In this document: piece by piece, positions 17,237 to 25,375 of the stretch
Layout: every line of letters starts with the position of its first letter
Numbering within the stretch: position 1 is the first letter of the stretch
NCBI GenBank assembly: GCA_004558035.1
Contig: SFEJ01000021.1
Span: forward strand, 1-40,235
From: Opitutia bacterium
Lineage (GTDB): Bacteria; Verrucomicrobiota; Verrucomicrobiae; Opitutales; UBA953
Direction: 5' to 3'
DNA: 40,235 bases
Notes under the pieces: model-generated
What the model was told of the DNA's origin: nothing
What the model saw: only the letters and a program-made list of their open reading frames with translations
Databases searched by the model: none
Position numbers and translations under genes: made by a program

Positions 17237-17421
17237 GGGAGGTCGCGAGGCGCCGTCGGCGCGACCGATTTCTACAGCCGCATCATTTCCGTCGCTTCGC
17301 GGTCTTTCGCGTCGGTCGCATTTTTAAATTGTCGTTCCGCGTCCGTTCGGTTTTAATTCGTTCAGAATTTTACGAAGTCCCCGCGTCCGCGAGGGCGCAT
17401 CCCCCAATTTACCTCAAGACC
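17237..17421 (+). other. Intergenic region: hairpin, then presumed operon promoter
   Basis: A 7-bp GC stem GGTCGCG (17241-17247) / CGCGACC (17260-17266) follows the barrel gene; it lacks a T run, so it is at best a weak terminator. The rest becomes AT-richer (TTTTTAAATTG near 17322, TTTTAATTCG near 17351). It must carry the promoter for the TPR/ExbBD operon, but I cannot assign -35/-10 boxes. Confidence 0.35.
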
Positions 17422-20400
17422 ATGTTCAAAAAATCCCGCACGTTTTCTTTGGCAAAAGCTTCGCTGTTCGCGATTCTCGTCGCGCTCGCGGCCGCGTCCG
17501 CTCCGACGGAATCGTTCGCGCAGCAGGCGCCGAAAAAGGTGACGATGACGTCGCTCATCGCCGACATCACGAAAAAAATGGAAGCGCAGGACTACAAGGG
17601 CGCGGTCGATTCGCTGAAACTTTACAAATCGCGCTTCTGGGACCGCCTGCCGCAGAAGAACCGCGCGCTCGCGGATTTCACGCTCACCAACGCCTATTAT
17701 CAGATGAGCGATTGGGCGAACGCGGAAATCGCGCTCAAGGATTTCTGCGCGATCTACAAGGACGAGCAGGACGAGGAGATCCGCGCCAATCTGACCGACG
17801 CGATGGTCACGCTCGCGGACGTGTACATTCAGCAGAAGAAATGGGCGGACGCGCGCGACCAGCTCACGCGGCTGAGCAAGCTTGCGTCGCTTCCCGCGGC
17901 GAAGCGGCTGAAGATGGGCGTTTTCCGCGCGGAAGTCATTCAGAAGGAAGCCGAGGAGACCGGCGACGATGAAAAGATCAAGCAGGGGCTCGCGACGGCG
18001 GAGGAGCTGCTGAAGAAGCTGACGGCGGGCATCGGCAACACGCCTGAGGCGATCGACGCGAAGCAGCGCCTCGTGCAGGTTTACCAGAAGCAGGGCAAGC
18101 GCCGCGAAGCCGAAGCGCTCAAGAACGAGATCGACAGCGCGGGAACGAAGGATCCCGCGAGCGTGATCCGTTCGAACTACCAGGGGCTCGGGCTCGGCGA
18201 CAGCTATTTCCAGCAGGCGATGGACACGTCGGAGGAAGACCAGCAGCGCGAGCTTTTCCGCGAGGCGCTCGCGCGCTACCAGGGCGTGCTCCGCAAGAAC
18301 GCGCTGCTCACGTATTTCGCTCCCGCGATCGACGCGGCGCGCAAGAAGCTCGAAGTCTTCAAGGAAAAGGTTCCGGAGCCGAACGACGATCAGGCGGCCC
18401 AGCTCGAAAAACTGCAGGGCAATCTCGACGAGCTCGAAAGCTTCAAGACGGAATTCGAGAACAACAAGGACTACGACGCCTACATCTCGTTCCGCATCGG
18501 CGCGTGTCTGCTTTCGATGCGCCGCCCGTGGGAAGCCTACGTCGCCTTCGAGGACATCGTCTCCAACCACAAGGATTTCGAAAAGATCACGCTCGCGACC
18601 TATTACTACATCGCGTGTCTGCGCCAGCTCGGCCGCAGCGCTGAAGCGCAGACGCAGTGCAAGAAATACATCGAGAAGTTCCCGAAGGGCGAGGAGATCG
18701 GCGAAATCGCGCTCATGCTGGGGCAGATTTCGTTCGAGCAGGGCGATTACATTTCCGCGATCGAAAACTTCACCTGGGCGAAGAAGAACGTGCCCAATCT
18801 CGAAATCGGGACGAAGTGCGAGCTCGACTGGTACACGATCACGGCGTGGTTCGCGCGCTGCCCGTGGGGTCTCGGCGTCAAGGAAGAGGACATCGCCGGC
18901 ATGGGCAAGCCCGGCTACGTGCCGAAGCTGACGCAGGCGACGCAGGACACGATCGCGCTCATCGACCAGTTCGTCAAGGACTACGGCGAAGGCCGCAAGG
19001 CGTTCGAAAATCAGGTCGAGGAAATGCTTTACCGCAAGGGGCTGCTCTACTTCTTCAGCGGTTTCTACAAGGAAACCAAGGAGGCGATGACGAGCTACGT
19101 GACCGACCACCCGAAGGGCATTTTCGTTCCCGACGCGCGTTACCGCATGGCGATCGCGAAATTCGGCGCGCGCTACAAGGACAAGAAGAAGGACCTCGAA
19201 AATCTCGAGGAAGTCTTCGGCGACTGCCGCGCGTGGCTGAAGGATTATTTTGAAGTCACCGACCAGACGTTGCTCAACGAGAACTTCATCGCTCCCGTCC
19301 GCAAGGAGGACGCGCTGCCGTTCCGCAAGGAGAACATGGAGGACGCGATCGCGTCGGTGCAGAACCAGCGCCCGGAAATCTACACGCTGCTCGCGGACTC
19401 CTACAAGCGCATCGCCGAGGGCATCAAGCCGCCGAAGCGCGGGAAGATGCCCGAGCACGACGCCGCCCGCAAGGAGCGCGCGACCAACGACATGATCCGC
19501 GCCTACATGCTCGCCGCGAAGACGGCGCGCAACAACCCGGACACGCTCCGCGTCGCCACCGGAGAACTCGACAAGCTGCTCGCCGGCCGCGGTGAATGGC
19601 AGCGCCTGCTCGATCTCTACAACACGCTTTACGACTGGAATCCGGATTCGTCCGAAGCGCTGCTGTATCTCGACAAGCGCATCAGCTACACCGAGCGCCT
19701 CGCGCGGACGCAGGGCGACGACGCCAAGGAAAAGGCGAAGCAGGACGCGAAGGGCATCCTCGCGGCGGCGATTCTGAAGAACATCAACGATCCCGCGCAG
19801 GAAAACGTCGAAGAGCTGATTTATCGCCTCGCCTCGCGCCTCGCCAAGGAGTCCATGCTCTCCGTGCGCCAGGCGGAAAACGCGAAGAAGCGCGTGGAGG
19901 CCGCGGCGCAGGCCGCCGCCGAAGCCGAGAAGAACGGACAGCCGGCGCCCGTCGTCACGCTTCCCCCGATCCCGCCGCCGGAAAGCATCTACACGCCCGC
20001 GAAGGCGGCGGAGGAAATGCTCGCGCTGCTCAAGCTCGACGGGAAGGATCCGAACGCCGAGAAGCCGACGCTCATCGGGCTCGCCCGCGGCGCCTTCGCC
20101 CGCGCGATGATTTACCAGCTCACGCGGAACGATTCGGAATACGCGCGCTACATGCGCAACATCGCGGCGACCTACAAGCCGGACGAGCTCGGCCCGACGA
20201 TTCTCGCCGAAGTCGGCAACTTCCTTTACAACTCGGGCGAGCTCGACAAGGCGGAGCCGTTCTACCGCTACCTGATGGACAATTACCGCAGCGCCTACCG
20301 CGCGGACTCGGGCTTCGCGGGCATCGGCAAGATCTGCCTCGACCGCAAGGAATTCCGCAAGGCCTACGAGACGTTCAACGACGCGCTTGAAAACGGCGTG

Positions 20401-20904
20401 TACGGGGAAGAGGAGCTCGCGCTGCGCATCGGCCGCGCCCGCGCGCTCATCGGTCTGCCGAAGGCGGACGCGGCGCAGCTCGAAATCTCCGATCCGTTCG
20501 AGCGGGCTCTGAAAGACCTCAACTTCGTTCTCGCCGTCAAGGACTGGAAGTACGCCGGCGGGCACGCGCAGGCGTTCTACTACAAGGGTCAGCTCGAAGA
20601 AGCCCGCGGCAAGCCGAACGAGGCGGTCACGTACTACCGCAACTGCTATCTGACGCAGGGCAAGTGGAAGGAATTTGCCGCCCCGGCGATGCTCCGCGCG
20701 GGCGTCCTCTTCGAGGAAAAGCTCGGCCAGCGCGACGCCGCGGCGCAGATTTACTATGAAATGTCGCAGCCGAAGCACCGCTTCGCGGGAACGGACGCCG
20801 CCAAGGAAGCCGCCCGCCGCGCGCTGAAGCTGCCCTACACGCCCCCGACGGAAACGCCGGCGGCGGCTCCGGCCGCTCCCGCGGGAACGCCCGCCGCGAA
20901 ATAA
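17422..20904 (+). CDS. Large exported TPR-repeat protein, first gene of an ExbB/ExbD operon
   Basis: 1160 residues. The start at 17422 gives a signal peptide (MFKKSRTFSLAKASLFAILVALAAASAP..., cut near ESFA-QQ about residue 33). The mature protein is almost wholly helical, with many degenerate TPR-type hairpins (A..FY..G.L..A...Y pattern). Clear units lie around 210-300, 370-470, 530-620 and 880-1090; for example GELDKAEPFYRYLMDNY is followed by KEFRKAYETFNDALENG. An Ala/Pro-rich hinge near 835-860 and an Ala/Pro tail at the end are flexible. It is probably a periplasmic scaffold that works with the downstream ExbB/ExbD motor, as in PVC-group gene clusters with this order. The Glu/Lys-rich composition and near absence of the CGGGAACG word (about three copies in 3.5 kb) differ from neighbouring genes and may reflect high expression. 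Confidence 0.85.
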   Translation: MFKKSRTFSLAKASLFAILVALAAASAPTESFAQQAPKKVTMTSLIADITKKMEAQDYKGAVDSLKLYKSRFWDRLPQKNRALADFTLTNAYYQMSDWANAEIALKDFCAIYKDEQDEEIRANLTDAMVTLADVYIQQKKWADARDQLTRLSKLASLPAAKRLKMGVFRAEVIQKEAEETGDDEKIKQGLATAEELLKKLTAGIGNTPEAIDAKQRLVQVYQKQGKRREAEALKNEIDSAGTKDPASVIRSNYQGLGLGDSYFQQAMDTSEEDQQRELFREALARYQGVLRKNALLTYFAPAIDAARKKLEVFKEKVPEPNDDQAAQLEKLQGNLDELESFKTEFENNKDYDAYISFRIGACLLSMRRPWEAYVAFEDIVSNHKDFEKITLATYYYIACLRQLGRSAEAQTQCKKYIEKFPKGEEIGEIALMLGQISFEQGDYISAIENFTWAKKNVPNLEIGTKCELDWYTITAWFARCPWGLGVKEEDIAGMGKPGYVPKLTQATQDTIALIDQFVKDYGEGRKAFENQVEEMLYRKGLLYFFSGFYKETKEAMTSYVTDHPKGIFVPDARYRMAIAKFGARYKDKKKDLENLEEVFGDCRAWLKDYFEVTDQTLLNENFIAPVRKEDALPFRKENMEDAIASVQNQRPEIYTLLADSYKRIAEGIKPPKRGKMPEHDAARKERATNDMIRAYMLAAKTARNNPDTLRVATGELDKLLAGRGEWQRLLDLYNTLYDWNPDSSEALLYLDKRISYTERLARTQGDDAKEKAKQDAKGILAAAILKNINDPAQENVEELIYRLASRLAKESMLSVRQAENAKKRVEAAAQAAAEAEKNGQPAPVVTLPPIPPPESIYTPAKAAEEMLALLKLDGKDPNAEKPTLIGLARGAFARAMIYQLTRNDSEYARYMRNIAATYKPDELGPTILAEVGNFLYNSGELDKAEPFYRYLMDNYRSAYRADSGFAGIGKICLDRKEFRKAYETFNDALENGVYGEEELALRIGRARALIGLPKADAAQLEISDPFERALKDLNFVLAVKDWKYAGGHAQAFYYKGQLEEARGKPNEAVTYYRNCYLTQGKWKEFAAPAMLRAGVLFEEKLGQRDAAAQIYYEMSQPKHRFAGTDAAKEAARRALKLPYTPPTETPAAAPAAPAGTPAAK

Positions 20905-20910
20905 TCTCTT

Positions 20911-20916
20911 GGAGGA
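20911..20916 (+). promoter_or_regulatory. Strong Shine-Dalgarno GGAGGA
   Basis: GGAGGA ends 10 nt before ATG 20927 and fixes that start over the ATG-less extension from 20909. It is one of the few clear Shine-Dalgarno sequences in the window. Confidence 0.75.
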
Positions 20917-20926
20917 ACATTCCGCA

Positions 20927-22099
20927 ATGAACAAAATTTTCCGATACATCGCCGTCGCGCTTTTCGTCGCCGCGCTGCCGCTTCCCGCCTTCGCGCAGGA
21001 GGCCGCCTCCGCGCCCGCCGCCGAAAAGTCCAAGAAGAAAGCCAAGAAGGAGACGCGCACGCCCTCCGTGACTTTCGAGTTCTCCGGCAAGGAGGTCTGG
21101 AAGACGAACTACCCGCCGTTCCTGTTCCCGCCGGAAGAAAAGAAGCGCGCCACGCGCTTTAAGGGCAACGCGAACGTCATCGAGGACCGCGGCGGCTACT
21201 ACGTCGAAAAGAAGGAAGTCGTCCGCGACGCCGAGTCCGTGCGCTCGTTCCCGTTGGCGCAGGCTCAGCGCATCGGCTGGCCCGACAAGGATCCGCGTCT
21301 CGAAGAGGCGCAGGCGGAGCTCCTGCGGGGCAATCCCTCCGGCGCGCTCGGCATCGCGGAGCGTTTTCTCGCCTTCTTCGCGCCGCTGAAGACGGTCGAG
21401 GGCTCGCCGTGGATCCGCGCTGCCGTCATCAAGCTCGACGCGCTCGACCAGCAGGCGAACGATTCGATTCTCGACATGTTCATCGGCGAGATCGAGGCGA
21501 CGCCGGGCTATCAGCTCATCGAAGGGCTGCCGCAGAAGATCAAGCTCGCGCGCCTGAATCAGCTCGTGCGCCGCGGCGAAAACGCCGCCGTGCTCGTTTC
21601 CGCGGACGAAATGATCCGCGGGCAGACGAACACGGAAATGCTCGCGCGCCTGCACATCATCAAGGGCAACGCGCTCTACAATCTCGCGCGCTACGACGAG
21701 GCGCTCAACGTCTTCCTGCGCATTCCCGTGTTCTACGGGAACGAGGCTTCCTTCGTTCCCGCGGCGAAGCTCGCCGTCGCGCGCTGCCTGAAGCGCATGG
21801 ACAAGCCCGAGCTGCGCGCGATGAATCTCTCCGGATACGCCGAAGAGTACCTGACGGAAATCATCACCGAGTACCCGATGTCGCTCGAGGCTAAGGTCGC
21901 CTTCGAGGAGCTCCCGAAGCACAAGCGCGACGCGCTCGAGGCCGCGGGATCGATGGAGGAACGCGCCGCGAAGCGCGCCGCCGTCACCTCGCAGATCGAA
22001 AATCCGGACGCCGAGGACGGCGAATCCGGCGGAAGCGGCTCCGACGACGATTCCTACACGGACGACTCGACGACCTCCGACGATTCCGATTACGAATGA
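20927..22099 (+). CDS. Exported TPR-like protein with an acidic tail, second gene of the ExbB/ExbD operon
   Basis: 390 residues. The signal peptide is MNKIFRYIAVALFVAALPLPAFA (1-23), followed by a Lys-rich linker (KSKKKAKKETR). Residues 60-330 are helical with TPR-like units, such as RLHIIKGNALYNLARYDEALNVFLRIP (about 245-270). The last 40 residues are highly acidic and Ser/Asp-rich (GSGSDDDSYTDDS...), probably disordered and perhaps Ca2+-binding. The function is unknown; it is likely a periplasmic partner of the preceding TPR scaffold. It follows that gene by 22 bp with a good Shine-Dalgarno sequence and precedes the ExbB-like gene by 46 bp, so all are one transcript. Confidence 0.8.
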   Translation: MNKIFRYIAVALFVAALPLPAFAQEAASAPAAEKSKKKAKKETRTPSVTFEFSGKEVWKTNYPPFLFPPEEKKRATRFKGNANVIEDRGGYYVEKKEVVRDAESVRSFPLAQAQRIGWPDKDPRLEEAQAELLRGNPSGALGIAERFLAFFAPLKTVEGSPWIRAAVIKLDALDQQANDSILDMFIGEIEATPGYQLIEGLPQKIKLARLNQLVRRGENAAVLVSADEMIRGQTNTEMLARLHIIKGNALYNLARYDEALNVFLRIPVFYGNEASFVPAAKLAVARCLKRMDKPELRAMNLSGYAEEYLTEIITEYPMSLEAKVAFEELPKHKRDALEAAGSMEERAAKRAAVTSQIENPDAEDGESGGSGSDDDSYTDDSTTSDDSDYE

Positions 22100-22145
22100 T
22101 TCTCACGACCACCTTTACATCAGAAAACCAAAAACAATCCGACTT

Positions 22146-23048
22146 ATGAAACAGAAATTGCTCAAGCTCATCAAAACCCTCCTCCCGCTGTTCGTCGCGG
22201 TCGCCGTGTTCGCCCCGGTCGCCGTCTTCGCGCAGGAAGCCGCGGCCGAAACCGCCGAAGCCGCCGCCGAAGGCGAACGCACGGAAACCTTCATCGACAC
22301 GCTCGCGCAGGGCGGCTGGGTCATGTGGTTCCTGCTCGCGGGATCCATCGCCCTCGTGTGGCTCACGGTGGACGGCTTCATGCGTTCGACGATCAAGCAC
22401 ATGTTCCCGCCGCAGCACGTGGCGCAGATCCGCTCGCTCTTCCAGGCGGGCGACTACCGCGGCGCCTATGAATACTGCCGCGCGAATCCCTCGTCGCTGA
22501 CGGACGTCGTCCGTGTCGGCGTCGCGTTCCTTCCCGACGGCAAGACGATGACGGAAGAAGCGATCTTCTCGGAAATCTCCCGCATCAAGTCCGGCTTCGA
22601 CGCCCGCATCTCCTACCTTTCCGTCATCGGCGTCTGCGGTCCGATGATCGGTCTGCTCGGCACCGTCACCGGTATGAAAGGCGCGTTCGGCGCTCTCGGC
22701 AAGGAAGGCGTCGGCGGCGGCGGCGCGGGCGAACTCGCGGCGCACATCGGTGAAGTTCTCGTCGCGACGGCGTCCGGCATCGCGGTCTCCATTCCCGCGT
22801 TCTTCTTCTTCTACCTGCTGCGCAACCGCATCACGTCCGTCATTCACGACCTGCAGGAAGTCGTGACGGGGCTCTTCCGCAAGATGCCGTACGAGAAGTT
22901 CGAAGGCTACCTCGTCGGCGACGAAGAGATCTACGCCGCGGCTCCGAGCTGGACCGTCGCTCCCGCCGAAGGCGCGGAACAGCAGCCCGCCGAAGCGGCC
23001 GCGCTCCCCGAAGGCGAAAAGCCCGCCGAAGAAGCCCCGAAAGCCTGA
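22146..23048 (+). CDS. MotA/TolQ/ExbB-family proton channel protein
   Basis: 300 residues. A signal-peptide-like N terminus (1-29, ...VAVFA-QE) is fused to the three-helix TolQ/ExbB core: TM1 about 57-78, TM2 about 156-177 (ISYLSVIGVCGPMIGLLGTVTGM) and TM3 about 204-226. The block PMIGLLGTVTGM(K)xAF and the following Gly-rich loop plus VATASGIAVSIPAF are the family's conserved channel segments. The C-terminal 50 residues are Ala/Glu/Pro-rich and cytoplasmic. With the two ExbD-like proteins it should form an inner-membrane, proton-motive-force-driven motor that energises an envelope process. The N-terminal signal peptide and the upstream TPR partners are typical of non-classical ExbB systems and not of plain E. 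coli ExbB. Confidence 0.92.
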   Translation: MKQKLLKLIKTLLPLFVAVAVFAPVAVFAQEAAAETAEAAAEGERTETFIDTLAQGGWVMWFLLAGSIALVWLTVDGFMRSTIKHMFPPQHVAQIRSLFQAGDYRGAYEYCRANPSSLTDVVRVGVAFLPDGKTMTEEAIFSEISRIKSGFDARISYLSVIGVCGPMIGLLGTVTGMKGAFGALGKEGVGGGGAGELAAHIGEVLVATASGIAVSIPAFFFFYLLRNRITSVIHDLQEVVTGLFRKMPYEKFEGYLVGDEEIYAAAPSWTVAPAEGAEQQPAEAAALPEGEKPAEEAPKA

Positions 23049-23049
23049 C

Positions 23050-23066
23050 GCCGTTCCCGCAACGGC
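23050..23066 (+). other. Intergenic hairpin containing the CGTTCCCG word
   Basis: The perfect 6-bp stem GCCGTT-CCCGC-AACGGC lies 2 nt after the ExbB-like stop codon. It has no T run and may be an mRNA-processing or stability element inside the operon. Confidence 0.4.
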
Positions 23067-23097
23067 GGCTCGTGAACTTTTCAAAGAAGGATAAACC

Positions 23098-23565
23098 ATG
23101 GCAAGTAGCGGAGGAGGAAACGGGGAACCGGAATTCCAGATTGCGCCGATGCTCGACGTGCTCTTCGTTCTGCTCATCTTCTTCATGAGCATTTCGACGT
23201 CGCAGATGCTGAAGATCGACAACAGCATCACGTTGCCCGTCGCCGCGAACGGAGACCAGCCGGACCCGAAGACCAAGGCGAAGGCCGTGCTCTTCAACGT
23301 CGGCTGGGACGCGACGCTGGGAAAACCCGTCGTCAAGATCGACGACCGTCCGGTGGACATCACCGAGCAGGGCCGCGAGGACACGATTCAGGAAATCGTC
23401 TCCCGCGCGACCAATCCCTACACCAAGGAAATCGATCCCGAAATCCGCTTCCTGATCCGCGCGGACAGGCAGGTGACGGCGAAATACATCAGCCAGATCC
23501 TCGAACTCGCGGCGGAAGCGGGCATGGACAACATCGCCTTCACCGGCATGAACAAGGAGGACTGA
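23098..23565 (+). CDS. ExbD/TolR-family biopolymer transport protein (first copy)
   Basis: 155 residues. A short N-terminal tail is followed by one membrane helix, IAPMLDVLFVLLIFFM (15-30), with the proton-relay Asp20. The periplasmic domain (about 45-155) has the ExbD/TolR alpha-beta pattern, including the IRADRQVTAKYISQILELAAEAGM block near the end. It is thought to couple proton flow through the ExbB-like channel to the peptidoglycan/periplasmic partner. An AAGGA Shine-Dalgarno-like sequence lies upstream. It is 49 bp after the ExbB-like gene and 6 bp before a second ExbD paralogue. Confidence 0.92.
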   Translation: MASSGGGNGEPEFQIAPMLDVLFVLLIFFMSISTSQMLKIDNSITLPVAANGDQPDPKTKAKAVLFNVGWDATLGKPVVKIDDRPVDITEQGREDTIQEIVSRATNPYTKEIDPEIRFLIRADRQVTAKYISQILELAAEAGMDNIAFTGMNKED

Positions 23566-23571
23566 CGCCCC

Positions 23572-24030
23572 ATGAAACGTGTAGAAGCGGAAGAAACTCC
23601 CAACCTCGGCTTCCAGATTGCGCCGATGCTCGACGTCGTCTTCGTCATTCTCCTTTACTTCATGGTGCTGGCGGGAACGATCAAGATCGAGTACGAAATC
23701 AAGACCACGCTCCCCGGCAGCGTCGAGTCGTCCGCCAACGCGGACGCCTCCGAGCCGCCGCAGGAAGTCACCATCGGCATCAGCGAAGTCGGCGAAGTCT
23801 CGCTGGACGAGGAGCCTCTCGCCGGCCCCGAAGACAAGAAGCTCGTCGAGCTCTACGTCCGCATGCGCCAGCTCGCGGACGCCACGAGCCAGTCCGGGCA
23901 GAAGATCATCGTCACCGTCGCCGCGGAAGAAACCGTCAAATACGACCGCATCATGAACGTGCTCGACGTCCTCGCGAAGGCGAAGGTCACGAACGTCACG
24001 TTCAGCGCGACCGGCGGAGACGATTTCTGA
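23572..24030 (+). CDS. ExbD/TolR-family biopolymer transport protein (second copy)
   Basis: 152 residues. One N-terminal helix, IAPMLDVVFVILLYFMVLAG (16-35), carries the proton-relay Asp21, followed by an acidic linker and a periplasmic alpha-beta domain ending in VTNVTFSATGGDDF. It shares the FQIAPMLDV block with the first copy, nearly base for base, but the periplasmic domains are diverged, so the pair may form a heterodimer under one ExbB-like pentamer (inference). It is the last gene of the operon and is followed by a hairpin made from inverted copies of the repeated word. Confidence 0.92.
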   Translation: MKRVEAEETPNLGFQIAPMLDVVFVILLYFMVLAGTIKIEYEIKTTLPGSVESSANADASEPPQEVTIGISEVGEVSLDEEPLAGPEDKKLVELYVRMRQLADATSQSGQKIIVTVAAEETVKYDRIMNVLDVLAKAKVTNVTFSATGGDDF

Positions 24031-24037
24031 GCCACGC

Positions 24038-24076
24038 CGTTCCCGCCGTCGGCGGCGCGTCCGCCGCGCGGGAACG
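24038..24076. other. Hairpin from an inverted pair of the CGTTCCCGC word
   Basis: CGTTCCCGC (24038-24046) and GCGGGAACG (24068-24076) are perfect complements. Inside them GGCGG (24051-24055) pairs with CCGCC (24061-24065). The structure sits at the end of the ExbB/ExbD operon and before the next gene, where a terminator is expected, but no T run follows. It resembles the inverted uptake-sequence pairs that end genes in Neisseria. Confidence 0.6.
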
Positions 24077-24088
24077 CGCCGCTTTCCG

Positions 24089-25300
24089 ATGGCGCCCAGA
24101 CTCACAGTGCTTTCCGCCGCGTCCGCGGGTGCTTCACGCGCGGGCGCGACGGATTTCGCCTTTCACGAGGCGCTCGACGCGCTCGGCGTTTTCGCGGATG
24201 CCGGCGCGTCCGTTTTTTTTTGCGCCGGGCCTCGCGCCGGTGAAACGCGCGAAAATCGGCTGACCGCGCGCGAAGCCTTCCGCGACAATCTCTTCGCCGC
24301 CTGCGGGCGCGTCACGACCGGTTCCGCCGCCGTCGCGGAGGCGCTCGGGCGCGCCGCCTCCGCGTCCGACGCGCTTCTGCTCGGCGACGTCGAAGGGCTT
24401 TCCGCCGCCGAATGGACGCCGGCGCTCCCGCGCGCGCGCCGCGTCGTCGCCTGGGTGCTTTCCGACTGGCCGCGCGAATTTCCCGCCTGCGATCCCGTGT
24501 GGACGGAGGCGCGACGCGGCCCCCTGCCGCGCCGACTCGTCGCCTCGACCTGCGTGAAGCTGGCGTACAAAAAAAATCCCGCGCACCGCGACGTCCTTTC
24601 CGGCGTTTCCGCGGCGGTCTTCGCCGACGAGACGCTGCGGGAACGCAACGCGCGCTCGTTCCCGCGCCTGAAGGACGCGTTCGTCGCGCCGCCGCCGATC
24701 GACGCCGAGATTTTCCGTTTCAAGCCCTGCGCTCCCGCGCGGAAAAATCTCTGGGGCTGTTTCGGCGACGCGGACTCCGAGCCGGAGGAGCTCGAGACCG
24801 CGCTGAAGATTTTCGCGTTCGAGGCGCTGCGGAATCCGGAATGCCGCTTCCGCGTCTTCGCGGACGTCTCTTCGCCGGCGGGACAGAAAATCGTCGCGCG
24901 CGTCCGGAGCCACCCCGCGCTCGCGCCGCGCACGGCGTTCGCGCCGCCTCCCGGCGGGAACGCGGAGCTCGCCGCCGCGCTGAGAGCTCTCGGCGTTCTC
25001 GTGGCGCCGCGCCGCGTCCGCAAAAGCGCGTTCCCGCAGCTCGTCGCGCTCGCCGTCGCCTGCGGCTGTTTCCCGATCTGCGGAAAGGACGCGGAGACCT
25101 CGGCGCTGCTCGCGCGGCGCCCGACCGAAATGCTCTTCAACGCGGAAACGCCCAGCTCCGCGTTTCTGATCTGCGAAAAACTGAAGTCGCTCGCGCCCGA
25201 AAATCTGAGCGCGGCGCTCGAGCCGCTCGCGCGCGAAATTCTCGCCGCCGCCGAAAAGACGCGCGTCGCCGGCGTCCTCTCCGCCGCGCTCGCCGCCTGA
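24089..25300 (+). CDS. Putative GT-B-type glycosyltransferase
   Basis: 403 residues. The assignment is by overall pattern: an N-terminal Rossmann-like half with a DAxxLGDVE segment and a VVAWVLSDWPREFP block, and a C-terminal half with a strand, VLVAPRRVRKSAFPQLVALAVACGCFPICGKDAE (split, about 310-345). There, a 'choose the gene, small residue, P.(V/I)' motif before an acidic residue resembles the donor-site region of GT4 enzymes. There is no signal peptide. A run of nine T (24213-24221) lies inside codons 42-45, so slippage would truncate the protein early. The long open frame on the opposite strand is rejected as a codon-bias shadow. It could instead be a non-catalytic relative, and the substrate is unknown. 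Confidence 0.55.
   Translation: MAPRLTVLSAASAGASRAGATDFAFHEALDALGVFADAGASVFFCAGPRAGETRENRLTAREAFRDNLFAACGRVTTGSAAVAEALGRAASASDALLLGDVEGLSAAEWTPALPRARRVVAWVLSDWPREFPACDPVWTEARRGPLPRRLVASTCVKLAYKKNPAHRDVLSGVSAAVFADETLRERNARSFPRLKDAFVAPPPIDAEIFRFKPCAPARKNLWGCFGDADSEPEELETALKIFAFEALRNPECRFRVFADVSSPAGQKIVARVRSHPALAPRTAFAPPPGGNAELAAALRALGVLVAPRRVRKSAFPQLVALAVACGCFPICGKDAETSALLARRPTEMLFNAETPSSAFLICEKLKSLAPENLSAALEPLAREILAAAEKTRVAGVLSAALAA
24213..24221 (+). repeat. Nine-T homopolymer inside the glycosyltransferase gene
   Basis: Nine T residues read as Val-Phe-Phe-(Cys) codons 42-45. In the rest of this gene Val is mainly GTC/GTG and Phe mainly TTC, so the run is avoidable and potentially slippery. 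Confidence 0.7.
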
Positions 25301-25329
25301 CGCCGCGGCGCTCTCCGTTTCCCGCGGCG
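25301..25329. other. GC-rich hairpin after the glycosyltransferase gene
   Basis: Perfect 8-bp arms CGCCGCGG (25301-25308) and CCGCGGCG (25322-25329) directly follow the stop codon. With no T run it is at best a factor-assisted terminator. Confidence 0.4.
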
Positions 25330-25375
25330 CGAATTTCGCTTTCCGCCTTTCGGCGTCTGTGGTTTCATTGGCGGC

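Noticed and set aside
24031..24088. Small coding sequence between the second ExbD and the glycosyltransferase
   Set aside because: The gap is filled by the word hairpin; no start and frame fit.
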